This document shows positions 1 through 7,510 of a DNA stretch of 16,463 nucleotides, piece by piece (positions within the stretch are counted from its first letter, which is position 1; each line of letters begins with the position of its first letter). The translations under genes and the position numbers were made by a program. Source of the DNA: an uncultured Prevotellaceae bacterium (lineage in GTDB: Bacteria > Bacteroidota > Bacteroidia > Bacteroidales > Bacteroidaceae); NCBI GenBank assembly GCA_902800435.1, contig CADCEQ010000051.1:1-16463 (forward strand). Direction: 5' to 3'. The notes under the pieces are model-generated. The model had not been told where the DNA came from. It made no database searches and saw only the letters and a program-made list of their open reading frames with translations.

Positions 1-1179
1 CTGCCCACTGATGTTCAACACCGAGCGGTTGTTGTGCATGTTGACGATAGGAATGCCAAAGCCGGCACTGACGCTCAACTCCTTCGGTCCCTCTTTCCCG
101 TTTATATAATAATAAGGTGTAGCATAGCCGGCACCCAGACGGTAATGAACGTGTTCGAGGAATCTGCCGCCCATCTGACTTGGATTCGGCAGCCAGTCTA
201 AGCCCACGCTCATCTTCATACGGTCTTTTAGGAGACCGCTCTGCAATTTGTATTCATTACCCGTAAAGGTTGGAAACTTCACATCACCCCACTTGTCAAG
301 AGTGAAGTCAGCAGCTAAGGTTAGCTTGCCGGCATGCTGATAAGCCGCACCCACACCGAAGCTCATAGGCAACTCAAAGGCGTCTGTCAGCTTGAGCGCT
401 GTTGTATCACTGGAATTCGACAACTGGTTAGTGCTAACGATGGTCATCTCAGCGTCATTCTTCAAGTTATGGCCAAGCCCTACGACAGCACCCAGTGTCA
501 GGCGGTCAAACCTACCAATAGGCTGAACCCACTGTGCGCCGATGTCGAGCTTATAGTTAGAGACGCTTGTAGAATAGTTCTTACGGAGCGAGTTGGCTGT
601 CGCATCCGCATCAGGCAACACTGAACGGTCAATTGAGCCCCACAGATAACCAGCGTTCACACCAATTGACAGGGGTTTCAGCAGTCGCCAGCCAAAGCCT
701 AGGAACACTTCATGCAAACCGCCGCTGCCCGTAAACGACTCTGTCAACTGTCCGAGATTCTGATCACGCGAAGAAGTCGCATATTCATATCCTACACTCG
801 AATAGGGAAGCAATCCGAACGAAACGCCGACATTCTTCCAAGCACGGAAGGAACCAACCACATACTCGAAACTGGCCAGCGAGGCATTGCGCCTCAGTTT
901 TCCCTCCTCATAATGCGTGAACTGCCCTGAAACGCCCATGTCGAAAAGCATGGTCAGCGAGTCAACGCCCGAATACGAGGCAGGGTTGAGCGTATTCACA
1001 ATGTTTCCCTGACGCAGACCGTAACCCACGCCATTCATGCCTCGGCTCATACTCTGCGACTGGTCGCTCAAAGCACCGATGCCGAACTGGCTATAAGGAG
1101 AATTCGTGCCTCCCTGCGCCCAAGCTCCATTCACTGTTGCGGCCATCAGCAGACAGCCCAATATCCTTGTTTTAATCAT
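1..1179 (-). CDS. Outer-membrane beta-barrel protein, 3' end outside window
   Basis: An open frame runs without a stop from ATG at 1179 to the window edge (393 codons), so the C-terminus is missing. The first 22 residues are a Sec signal peptide (basic MIKTR, hydrophobic core, cleavage expected after AWA before QGG). The mature protein opens with NSPYSQFGIG and has NPASYSGVDS near residue 65. After that come alternating polar/hydrophobic strands rich in Gly, Tyr and Trp, as expected of an outer-membrane barrel. It resembles the FadL/OmpP1-like Bacteroidetes family often annotated only as outer membrane protein; the ligand is unknown. Its GC content looks lower than that of the downstream genes. 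It is transcribed divergently from nth. The family assignment rests on sequence feel and topology; secretion and the barrel nature are well supported, the substrate is not. Confidence 0.8.
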   Translation of the reverse strand, partial: MIKTRILGCLLMAATVNGAWAQGGTNSPYSQFGIGALSDQSQSMSRGMNGVGYGLRQGNIVNTLNPASYSGVDSLTMLFDMGVSGQFTHYEEGKLRRNASLASFEYVVGSFRAWKNVGVSFGLLPYSSVGYEYATSSRDQNLGQLTESFTGSGGLHEVFLGFGWRLLKPLSIGVNAGYLWGSIDRSVLPDADATANSLRKNYSTSVSNYKLDIGAQWVQPIGRFDRLTLGAVVGLGHNLKNDAEMTIVSTNQLSNSSDTTALKLTDAFELPMSFGVGAAYQHAGKLTLAADFTLDKWGDVKFPTFTGNEYKLQSGLLKDRMKMSVGLDWLPNPSQMGGRFLEHVHYRLGAGYATPYYYINGKEGPKELSVSAGFGIPIVNMHNNRSVLNISGQ

Positions 1180-1199
1180 TGCTTTTTGCTATCAGCGTG

Positions 1200-1207
1200 C
1201 AAAATTA
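1200..1207 (-). promoter_or_regulatory. -7 promoter box for the outer-membrane protein gene
   Basis: Read on the minus strand this is TAATTTTG, a match to the Bacteroidetes primary sigma -7 consensus TAnnTTTG, 20 nt before the ATG at 1179. No convincing -33 TTTG is visible. The surrounding 19 bases are a near copy of those around the nth -7 box on the opposite strand. Confidence 0.65.
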
Positions 1208-1251
1208 CAAAATAAATGCGAATAAAGAACGACGAATTACGATTTATTTTG

Positions 1252-1259
1252 TATCTTTG
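1252..1259 (+). promoter_or_regulatory. -7 promoter box for nth
   Basis: TATCTTTG matches TAnnTTTG and lies 17 nt before the nth ATG, implying a very short leader of roughly 13 nt. No clear -33 element is present at the usual distance. The leader has no Shine-Dalgarno sequence, which is normal for this phylum. Confidence 0.7.
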
Positions 1260-1276
1260 CAGAAACTTTAGCAATT

Positions 1277-1927
1277 ATGAAGAGAGAAGAGCGCTACAAG
1301 GCCGTATTGCAGTACTTTCAGCAGCAAATGCCTGATGTGAATACCGAGCTCCAGTTCGGCAGCGTGTTCCAGCTGCTCGTGGCCGTCATCCTCAGCGCAC
1401 AGTGTACGGACAAGCGCATCAATCAGGTAACGCCCGAGCTCTTCAGTCGGTTCCCCGATGCCCGTACGATGGCACAGGCTGAACCGGAGGAAGTCTACGA
1501 ATATATTCGGAGCGTGTCCTACCCTAACGCCAAGGCGCGCCACCTCGTCGAAATGTCGCGGGCTCTCATCGAACGCCACGATGGCGAAGTGCCTGCCGAC
1601 ATGAACCAGCTGCTCAGTCTCCCTGGTGTAGGCCGCAAGACGGCTAACGTCATTCAGGCTGTTGCTTTCGGCCGTCAGGCGATGGCTGTCGACACCCATG
1701 TCTATCGTGTCAGCCACCGTCTCGGACTTGTGGGCCGTCGCGACAACACGCCCTTCAAGGTCGAACAAGTGCTCATGCGCCACATTCCAGCCGAGCAAAT
1801 ACCATTGGCTCACCACTGGCTGCTGCTGCACGGGCGCTACGTCTGCACGTCGCAACGTCCCAAATGTCAGACGTGCGACCTCGCCAACATCTGTCCCAAA
1901 CTGCTGGAAGGCTCGAAGTTAGAGTAG
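1277..1927 (+). CDS. nth: Endonuclease III (DNA glycosylase/AP lyase)
   Basis: A 216-residue protein of standard length for bacterial Nth, the bifunctional base-excision repair enzyme that removes oxidised pyrimidines and cleaves the abasic site. The helix-hairpin-helix LPGVGRKTA carries the catalytic Lys at residue 121, and VDTHVYRV carries the catalytic Asp at 139. The C-terminal [4Fe-4S] cluster motif is complete: Cys190, Cys197, Cys200 and Cys206 with spacing C-x6-C-x2-C-x5-C. The start is fixed by the promoter just upstream and by the family N-terminus. Its last 9 bases overlap the 3' end of the convergent HAD gene, leaving no room for a separate terminator. Confidence 0.97.
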   Translation: MKREERYKAVLQYFQQQMPDVNTELQFGSVFQLLVAVILSAQCTDKRINQVTPELFSRFPDARTMAQAEPEEVYEYIRSVSYPNAKARHLVEMSRALIERHDGEVPADMNQLLSLPGVGRKTANVIQAVAFGRQAMAVDTHVYRVSHRLGLVGRRDNTPFKVEQVLMRHIPAEQIPLAHHWLLLHGRYVCTSQRPKCQTCDLANICPKLLEGSKLE

Positions 1928-2569
1928 ACGCTCCAACTGCTGATAATCCGTTGATGTATAGTCAGTTATCTGGATGTCAGATAACGCGGCTATAGCTTCG
2001 GCTGTATTTGTCGTAGCCACGCCAACCACCTTCATGCCCGCGGCACGCCCCGACTTCAGTCCGTTGAAGCTGTCCTCGAAGACGATGCACTCCTCTGGAG
2101 CGGCACCGAAGCGGGCCGCCGCCTTCAGATAGCAGTCGGGATGGGGCTTCGAATACTCAAAGTCCTCGCTCGTCAGGATGGCGTCGAACAAGCTGCGGAA
2201 GCCCGGCTGCGCACGGTAGACACTCTCCATCTTCGGCTGGTTCGAGCTCGTCACCACCGCCGTCTTCACGCCGTGGGCATGCAGGTCGGCTATCAACTGT
2301 TCGAAGCCGCCGATGTATTCAAACTGCATCTGGGCCTCAAAGTCATTCAGACGCTCGGTGATGACCGCCTGCTCGCTGGCAAGGGGGCCCGAGAACCAGC
2401 GGTCGTAAATCTGCGTCAGCGTCGAGCCTTTTATCTCGTGCTCCAGTCCGGGGTGCTCGGGGTGGTACAACCGGCACTGGCTCCCCCAGAACACAGTGTA
2501 CTGCGGCTCGGTGTCGAACACCACGCCGTCTAAGTCAAAAAGTGCTGCTTTCAGTCTTTTCATTGTCAT
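1919..2569 (-). CDS. HAD-superfamily phosphatase, beta-phosphoglucomutase-like
   Basis: A 216-residue HAD hydrolase with all four motifs. Motif I FDLDGVVFDTE has nucleophile Asp12 and acid/base Asp14. Motif II VVTSS lies at 105-109, motif III Lys141 is in SKPHPD, and motif IV FEDS has Glu165 and Asp166. Residues 18-90 form the helical cap of the subfamily that includes beta-phosphoglucomutase and small sugar-phosphate or nucleotide phosphatases, so it probably dephosphorylates or isomerises a small phosphorylated metabolite; the substrate cannot be read from sequence. ATG codons at 2569 and 2563 (M1, M3) are both possible starts; neither has a clear ribosome-binding site. It begins 12 bp after the dnaJ-like stop codon and is probably co-transcribed with it. 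Confidence 0.9.
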   Translation of the reverse strand: MTMKRLKAALFDLDGVVFDTEPQYTVFWGSQCRLYHPEHPGLEHEIKGSTLTQIYDRWFSGPLASEQAVITERLNDFEAQMQFEYIGGFEQLIADLHAHGVKTAVVTSSNQPKMESVYRAQPGFRSLFDAILTSEDFEYSKPHPDCYLKAAARFGAAPEECIVFEDSFNGLKSGRAAGMKVVGVATTNTAEAIAALSDIQITDYTSTDYQQLERLL

Positions 2570-2581
2570 TCTGTGTAAAGG

Positions 2582-3232
2582 TTAAGCGCGGCGCATCTCC
2601 TCCAGCAGCTGGCGCTGACGGGGAGTGAGGCTCGTGGGCAGCGTCACGTTGTAGGTGATGATGAGGTCGCCCCCACCCTGCCCCTTGCCGCGCAGACGGA
2701 CTTTAGTGCCAGGCTGCGTGCCGGGCTTGATCTTCATCTTGAGTTTCGACGCGCCCACCTGGATTAAGACATCGCCACCAAGCAGGGCGGTATACATGTC
2801 GATATTGACAGAGGCCTGCGACTCCTGCGGCCCCTGCTGACGGCCGAAGCCCCCAAAGGGCGAACCGCCGCCGGCACCGCCGAACAGGCTCTCGAAGAAC
2901 GACGAGAAGCCGCCTCCGCCGCCTTTGGTAAATCCCGAGAAGTCAAAACCGTCGAACGGCGAGCTGCCGCCCTGACCGCCGCCGAAGCCGCCGCCCATCT
3001 GGTCGACCTGTTTCCACTGCTCGCCATACTGGTCGTACTTCTTGCGCTTCTCCGGGTCGCCGATGACGTCGTAGGCCTCGTTCAATGCCTGGAACTTGGC
3101 CTTCGCCTTCGGGTCGTCGGGGTGCAGGTCGGGGTGGAACTGCTTGGCCCGTTTCAGGTAGGCTTTCTTCACATCCTTCTGCGGTATCGTCTTGTCGACG
3201 CCTAAAATCTTGTAATAGTCTATAAATGCCAT
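2582..3232 (-). CDS. DnaJ/CbpA-type co-chaperone lacking C-terminal domain I
   Basis: A 216-residue J-domain protein. Residues 1-70 are the J domain with the Hsp70-activating HPD at 33-35 and KKYDQYG at its end. Residues 79-131 are a Gly/Phe-rich linker (SPFDGFDFSGF, FFESLFGG). There is no cysteine-rich zinc domain, so it is a CbpA-type rather than a classical DnaJ. Family members usually have about 300 residues with two beta-sandwich domains. Here the linker passes straight into a segment resembling only the second one (VNIDMYTALLGGDV, PGTQPGTKVRLRGKG, DLIITYNV) and the C-terminal dimerisation helix, with the usual loop after RGKG also shortened. The frame is intact, so this is a deletion form, not a frameshift. 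It likely activates DnaK but with altered client binding. It heads an operon with the HAD gene. Confidence 0.9.
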   Translation of the reverse strand: MAFIDYYKILGVDKTIPQKDVKKAYLKRAKQFHPDLHPDDPKAKAKFQALNEAYDVIGDPEKRKKYDQYGEQWKQVDQMGGGFGGGQGGSSPFDGFDFSGFTKGGGGGFSSFFESLFGGAGGGSPFGGFGRQQGPQESQASVNIDMYTALLGGDVLIQVGASKLKMKIKPGTQPGTKVRLRGKGQGGGDLIITYNVTLPTSLTPRQRQLLEEMRRA

Positions 3233-3240
3233 AATGCTTT

Positions 3241-3246
3241 CCTCCT
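3241..3246 (-). promoter_or_regulatory. Strong Shine-Dalgarno site of the dnaJ-like gene
   Basis: On the minus strand AGGAGG sits 8 nt before the ATG. Canonical Shine-Dalgarno sequences are unusual in Bacteroidetes and none of the other genes in this window has one this strong. No clean TAnnTTTG box was found upstream of the gene, so its promoter is unassigned. Confidence 0.6.
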
Positions 3247-3342
3247 ATTTTTTTATTCTGTAAACCCTACAGCAAAAAGTGTACCAAACACACGTTACGG
3301 TAAAGAAATATTTTCTGAAACTGCGGTAGTAGCAAACCGTCG

Positions 3343-3401
3343 TCTACCCGCCAGGTAAAGCCGCTCTACCCGCCAGGTACAGGCCCTCTACCCGCCGGGT
3401 A
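3343..3401. repeat. Three-unit direct repeat, 22-bp period, each unit palindromic
   Basis: TCTACCCGCCAGGTA occurs at 3343-3357 and 3365-3379, and TCTACCCGCCGGGTA at 3387-3401; the starts are exactly 22 bp apart. Each core is an imperfect inverted repeat (TACC...GGTA; in the third copy CTACCC-GCC-GGGTAG). The array lies in the 287-bp divergent region between the dnaJ-like and 5'-nucleotidase genes. The rest of that region contains only the Shine-Dalgarno site of the first and the -7 box of the second. The period equals about two helical turns, which would suit an operator array, but a genome-wide dispersed repeat is equally possible. Confidence 0.8.
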
Positions 3402-3489
3402 GCGCTCAACGTCGCCAAGGCTGCCGATTCTGAAGCGTTAAAGTTACGTAAAAGTTCAGCGGCTGGAATGTCGTGTTCAATTTATTTCG

Positions 3490-3497
3490 TAACTTTG
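3490..3497 (+). promoter_or_regulatory. -7 promoter box for the nucleotidase-nudC-radA run
   Basis: TAACTTTG matches TAnnTTTG and lies 22 nt before the ATG at 3520. The flanking TTTATTTCG before it resembles the sequence before the nth box. The leader is A-rich (AAAAAAGAAAGAGAGAACGAG) with no strong Shine-Dalgarno site. No clear -33 TTTG is present. Confidence 0.65.
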
Positions 3498-3519
3498 CAA
3501 AAAAGAAAGAGAGAACGAG

Positions 3520-5283
3520 ATGAAGAGACACTTTCTGACCGCCATTGCCATCATGACACTGGCATTACCAACGCAGGCGCAGACGCAGAAGACCGTCAGG
3601 CTGAAGGTCATCGAGACGAGCGACGTACACGGCCACTTCTTCCCCTACGACTTCATGGAGAAGAAGCCGCTGAAGGGCACGCTCTCGCGGGCCAGCACGT
3701 ATATCAACCGCCAGCGACAGGCCTACGGCGACCGGCTGCTGCTCATCGACAACGGCGACATCCTGCAGGGACAGCCCTGCGTCTACTGGTCGAACTACGT
3801 CATGCCCGACGACGAGAACCTGGCGGCTCAGGTCATCAACTACATGAAGTACGACGCCGAGACCGTGGGCAACCACGACGTGGAGCCAGGCCACAAGGTC
3901 TACGACAAGTGGATTCGCGAGGTGCGCTGTCCGCTGCTGGGCGCCAATATCGTCAAGGAGGAGTGTAAGAACGGCGAGGCCAGCCCGCAGAGCATCTACA
4001 CGGGCCTGAAGCCCTACTCCGTGCACTACCGGGAGGGCGTGAAGATTGTCGTCCTGGGCATGCTGACGCCCGCCATTCCCAACTGGCTGAACAAGTCGGT
4101 CTGGAAGGGCATCGAGTTTGAGGAGATGACCAGCTGCGCCCGCAAGTGGGTGAAGTATATCAAGGAGACTGAGCGCCCCGACCTCATCTTCGGCCTGTTC
4201 CACTCAGGACTGAACGGCGGCATCAAGACCGGCGAGTACGAGGAGAACGCCACCGAGTCGGTAGCCCGCGAGGTGCCCGGCTTCGACATCATCTTCTTCG
4301 GCCACGACCATCAGGTCCACAACGAGTGGATAACCTGCCGCGACGGCAACCGCGTGCTCTGCATCGACCCCAGCTGCTACGTCAACAACGTGGCCGAGGC
4401 CGAGATTGAGCTGACCTACGCCAACGGACGGCTGACAAGGAAGGACATCAAGGGACAGATTGTCAGCGTGCGCGACGAGGAGATCGACCAGCAGATGGTC
4501 AGCCACTTCCAGCCTACCATCGACCGCATCAAGACCTACGTCGACCGCCGCATCGGGCGCTTCGAGAACGCCATCTACACCCGCGAGAGTTTCTTCGGCA
4601 ACTCGGCCTTCACCGACCTCATCCACAACCTGCAAATGCAGATTTCGAAGGCCGACATCTCGCTGAACGCGCCCCTGTCGTTCAACACCGTCATCAACGC
4701 CGGCGACGTCACCCAGGGCGACATGTTCAAGCTCTACCGCTTCGAGAACCTGCTCTTCGTGCTCCGCATGACGGGCGAAGAAATACGCAAGCACCTGGAG
4801 TACAGCTACGACATGTGGACCAACACCATGAAGACGGCCGACGACCATGCGCTGCGCCTGAATGACGACTCGAAGGAAGACCAGCAACGCACAGGGTTCC
4901 AATACTATACGTTCAACTTCGACTCAGCCTGCGGCATCGACTACGAGGTTGACCTCACCAAGCCCGACGGCCAGAAGGTGCGCATACTCAGAATGACGAA
5001 CGGACAGCCCTTCGACGAGAAGCGGTGGTATCGTGTGGTGATGAACAGCTACCGCGCCAACGGCGGCGGCGAACTGCTCACCCGAGGAGCCGGCATACCC
5101 AAGGACTCGCTCGAGGGCCGCGTGCTGTTCCACTCCGACCTCGACCAGCGCTACTACCTGACGCAGGAGATTGAACGCATGGGAACCGTCAACCCCCAGC
5201 CAAACCATAACTGGCGCTTCGTGCCTGAGGCGTGGGCCAGGCCCGCCCTGAAGCGCGACAGCCTCTTACTGTTCGGAAGATGA
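3520..5283 (+). CDS. Secreted metallophosphatase/5'-nucleotidase, UshA/CpdB family
   Basis: A 587-residue exported enzyme. Residues 1-20 are a Sec signal peptide ending TQAQA-like, with no lipobox. The calcineurin-like phosphatase domain (about 26-310) shows the dimetal ligands in order: SDVHGHF (Asp35, His37), DNGD (Asp77, Asp80), GNHD (117-120), FHSG (His228) and GHDHQVH (261-267). The C-terminal 5'-nucleotidase domain (about 345-560) has the substrate-binding YRANGGGELL at 511-520. Family members remove phosphate from nucleotides, or open 2',3'-cyclic nucleotides, outside the cytoplasm, feeding nucleoside and phosphate uptake. SDVHGHFFPYDF resembles the CpdB branch, but specificity is not decidable here. 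It is first in a plus-strand run; its stop overlaps the nudC start (ATGA). Confidence 0.93.
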   Translation: MKRHFLTAIAIMTLALPTQAQTQKTVRLKVIETSDVHGHFFPYDFMEKKPLKGTLSRASTYINRQRQAYGDRLLLIDNGDILQGQPCVYWSNYVMPDDENLAAQVINYMKYDAETVGNHDVEPGHKVYDKWIREVRCPLLGANIVKEECKNGEASPQSIYTGLKPYSVHYREGVKIVVLGMLTPAIPNWLNKSVWKGIEFEEMTSCARKWVKYIKETERPDLIFGLFHSGLNGGIKTGEYEENATESVAREVPGFDIIFFGHDHQVHNEWITCRDGNRVLCIDPSCYVNNVAEAEIELTYANGRLTRKDIKGQIVSVRDEEIDQQMVSHFQPTIDRIKTYVDRRIGRFENAIYTRESFFGNSAFTDLIHNLQMQISKADISLNAPLSFNTVINAGDVTQGDMFKLYRFENLLFVLRMTGEEIRKHLEYSYDMWTNTMKTADDHALRLNDDSKEDQQRTGFQYYTFNFDSACGIDYEVDLTKPDGQKVRILRMTNGQPFDEKRWYRVVMNSYRANGGGELLTRGAGIPKDSLEGRVLFHSDLDQRYYLTQEIERMGTVNPQPNHNWRFVPEAWARPALKRDSLLLFGR

Positions 5284-6101
5284 AGACATACTATTTCGTA
5301 TTCTGCAAGGACGACCTGCTGCTGCAGCCGCTGGCTGACGGCAGCTACACCATACCGCTTCAGGACGAGCCGCCCACCGAGGTGAAGCCCTGGACACACC
5401 TGATGAACATCACCCCGATGCCCGACGGCACCCCCGTCACCGCCTACCGCATTGACAGCCCGCCCGCAGTTACTCCCGCCGCACCTATTGTCGGCTATGC
5501 TGCGACAGCGTCGCAGCCCCCCGCCCTGCAGCCCTTCCCCCTCCGCCAGAGCTACTACAAGCTGCCACGCGAGCTCTACCTGAAGGCCGGCAAGTGCCAG
5601 GAGCTGCTCTACTGGGACCAGAACACCCGCTACTGCGGCGTCTGCGGAGCACCGATGCGCATGGACACCGACATCTCGAAGAAGTGTACCGAGTGCGGCA
5701 AGGAGATATGGCCCCAGCTGGCCACCGCCGTCATCGTGCTCATCCATCGCGGCGACGAGGTGCTGCTGGTACGGGCCAGGAACTTCCGCACCGACTTCTA
5801 CGGTCTCGTGGCAGGCTTCGTCGAGACGGGCGAGACGCTCGAGGAGGCCGTAGCCCGCGAGGCTCTGGAGGAAACGGGCGTCACGATAACCAACATCCGC
5901 TACTTCGCCTCGCAGCCCTGGCCCTACCCCTGCGGCCTGATGGTTGGCTTCCACGCCGACTACGTCTCAGGCGAGATCCGCCTCCAGCGCAGCGAGATAG
6001 CCAAGGGCGGCTGGTTCCGGCGCGACAACCTGCCCACCATCCCCGAGAAGCTCTCCATAGCCCGCATGCTGCTCGACGACTGGCTGCAGTCACCCCAATA
6101 A
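5280..6101 (+). CDS. nudC: NAD(H) pyrophosphatase / NAD-capped RNA hydrolase NudC
   Basis: A 273-residue NudC-type Nudix hydrolase that splits NAD(H) into NMN(H) and AMP and, in characterised relatives, removes NAD caps from RNA. A zinc ribbon is formed by Cys119, Cys122, Cys136 and Cys139 (YCGVCG, KKCTECG). The Nudix box spans 179-201 with Gly179, Glu185, Arg193-Glu194 and Glu197-Glu198 all in place. SQPWPYP at 211-217 is the NADH-specific signature. I chose ATG 5280 because it gives a 4-nt ATGA overlap with the nucleotidase stop and a family-like N-terminus MKTYYFVF. The ATG at 5232 would add 16 residues inside the upstream gene. Residues 58-85 are a Pro/Ala-rich low-complexity stretch. The enzyme is cytosolic, unlike its secreted neighbour. 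Confidence 0.95.
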   Translation: MKTYYFVFCKDDLLLQPLADGSYTIPLQDEPPTEVKPWTHLMNITPMPDGTPVTAYRIDSPPAVTPAAPIVGYAATASQPPALQPFPLRQSYYKLPRELYLKAGKCQELLYWDQNTRYCGVCGAPMRMDTDISKKCTECGKEIWPQLATAVIVLIHRGDEVLLVRARNFRTDFYGLVAGFVETGETLEEAVAREALEETGVTITNIRYFASQPWPYPCGLMVGFHADYVSGEIRLQRSEIAKGGWFRRDNLPTIPEKLSIARMLLDDWLQSPQ

Positions 6102-6128
6102 CCCATATCCCCCACATAATCCCACACG

Positions 6129-7508
6129 ATGAAAGACAAGACAGCATACGTCTGCGAGAACTGCGGACAAGAGTCGGCCAAGTGGATTGGCAAGTGTCCC
6201 GCCTGTGGACGTTGGAACACGTTCAAGGAAATCAAGGTGAGTGCCGCTCCCACACAGCCGGGCAAGTCGGCAGCCTCCGTCTCAGCCAGGGGCAGCAGCG
6301 CCGCCAAAGTGCTCCGCCTGTGCGACATCTCGGCTCAGGACGACCCGCGCATCGACATGCTCGACGGCGAGCTGAACCGCGTCCTCGGCGGCGGATTGGT
6401 TCCTGGCTCCATCATCCTACTGGGCGGCGAGCCGGGCATCGGCAAGTCGACGCTGACCCTGCAGACCATGCTCCGGCTCACCGGCATGCGCGTGCTCTAC
6501 GTCAGCGGCGAGGAGAGCGCCCACCAGCTGAAGATGCGCGCCGAGCGCATAGCCCACACCGAGAACGACAACTTCATGATTCTCTGCGAGAACTCGCTGG
6601 AGTCCATCTTCGAGCACATCAAGGAGACGCTGCCCCAGCTGGTCGTGATAGACTCCATACAGACCATCGCCACCCAGGACGTCGAGTCGTCGGCAGGCAG
6701 CATCGCCCAGGTACGTGAGTGCGCCTCAGCCCTGCTGCGCTTTGCCAAGACCTCGGGCGTCCCCGTCATACTCATCGGCCACATCACCAAGGAGGGCTCG
6801 CTGGCAGGTCCCAAGATTCTGGAGCACATCGTCGACGCCGTCATACAGTTCGAGGGCGACCAGCACTACATGTACCGCATCCTGCGGAGCATGAAGAACC
6901 GCTTCGGAAGCACGTCGGAACTGGGCATCTACGAGATGCAGCAGACGGGACTGCGGCAAGTGTCGAACCCCTCGGAACTGCTGCTGACCGAAGACCACGA
7001 CGGGCTCTCGGGCGTGGCCATCTCGTCGGCCATCGAGGGCGTACGCCCCTTCCTCGTCGAGACGCAGGCCCTGGTGTCGACGGCTGCCTACGGCACGCCA
7101 CAGCGCTCGGCCACCGGCTTCGACCAGCGGCGCCTGAACATGCTGCTGGCCGTGCTCGAGAAGCGCGTGGGCTTCAAGCTGATGCAGAAGGACGTCTTCC
7201 TCAACATCGCAGGCGGCCTGCGCGTCACCGACATGGCGATGGACCTCTCCGTCATTGCCGCCGTGCTCTCGTCGAACGTCGATACGCCGATTGAGAGCGG
7301 ATGGTGCATGGCCGGCGAGGTGGGACTCAGCGGCGAGGTGCGCCCCGTGAACCGCATCGAGCAGCGCATTGCCGAGGCTGAGAAGCTGGGGTTCAGCGAT
7401 ATGATCATACCAAAGTACAACATGCAGGGCTTCGACCGCAAGAAGTTCCACATCAGCCTCCATCCCGTACGGAAGGTGGAAGAGGCCCTGCGCGCATTAT
7501 TCGGATAG
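6129..7508 (+). CDS. radA: DNA repair protein RadA (Sms)
   Basis: A 459-residue RadA, full length for the family. An N-terminal zinc finger uses Cys9, Cys12, Cys23 and Cys26. The RecA-like ATPase core has Walker A GEPGIGKST (100-108), Walker B LVVIDSIQT (171-179) and the RadA-specific KNRFG at 256-260. The C-terminal third is the Lon-protease-like scaffold domain (from about residue 290; MAGEVGLSGEVRPV at 394-407). RadA is a DnaB-like helicase that drives branch migration during recombinational repair. It starts 27 bp after nudC with no Shine-Dalgarno site and is probably expressed from the nucleotidase promoter, since no TAnnTTTG box was seen in the gap. Confidence 0.97.
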   Translation: MKDKTAYVCENCGQESAKWIGKCPACGRWNTFKEIKVSAAPTQPGKSAASVSARGSSAAKVLRLCDISAQDDPRIDMLDGELNRVLGGGLVPGSIILLGGEPGIGKSTLTLQTMLRLTGMRVLYVSGEESAHQLKMRAERIAHTENDNFMILCENSLESIFEHIKETLPQLVVIDSIQTIATQDVESSAGSIAQVRECASALLRFAKTSGVPVILIGHITKEGSLAGPKILEHIVDAVIQFEGDQHYMYRILRSMKNRFGSTSELGIYEMQQTGLRQVSNPSELLLTEDHDGLSGVAISSAIEGVRPFLVETQALVSTAAYGTPQRSATGFDQRRLNMLLAVLEKRVGFKLMQKDVFLNIAGGLRVTDMAMDLSVIAAVLSSNVDTPIESGWCMAGEVGLSGEVRPVNRIEQRIAEAEKLGFSDMIIPKYNMQGFDRKKFHISLHPVRKVEEALRALFG

Positions 7509-7510
7509 AC

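Noticed and set aside
334..930. Two short plus-strand frames opposite the outer-membrane protein gene
   Set aside because: The minus strand is open through the whole segment with signal peptide and barrel-like sequence; the short frames have no such support.
2655..3027. Gly/Phe-rich segment of the dnaJ-like gene as a DNA repeat or frameshift scar
   Set aside because: The codons vary and the frame is continuous into the C-terminal domain; this is the normal J-protein linker.
1277..3232. nth, HAD and dnaJ-like proteins all being 216 residues
   Set aside because: They are unrelated folds on different strands; equal length is a coincidence.
3305..3320. AT palindrome GAAATATTTTC near the dnaJ-like gene as an operator
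   Set aside because: It is short and imperfect, in AT-rich DNA, and not aligned with a recognisable promoter.
5594..6718. Plus-strand frame of 374 codons spanning nudC and radA
   Set aside because: It is out of frame with two conserved genes and consists of low-complexity Arg/Pro/Ala/His sequence.
6726..7463. Minus-strand frame of 245 codons opposite radA, and the 191-codon plus-strand frame at 6719-7294
   Set aside because: Both are shadows of radA; the Arg/His/Ala/Gly-rich composition is typical of out-of-frame reading of GC-rich genes.
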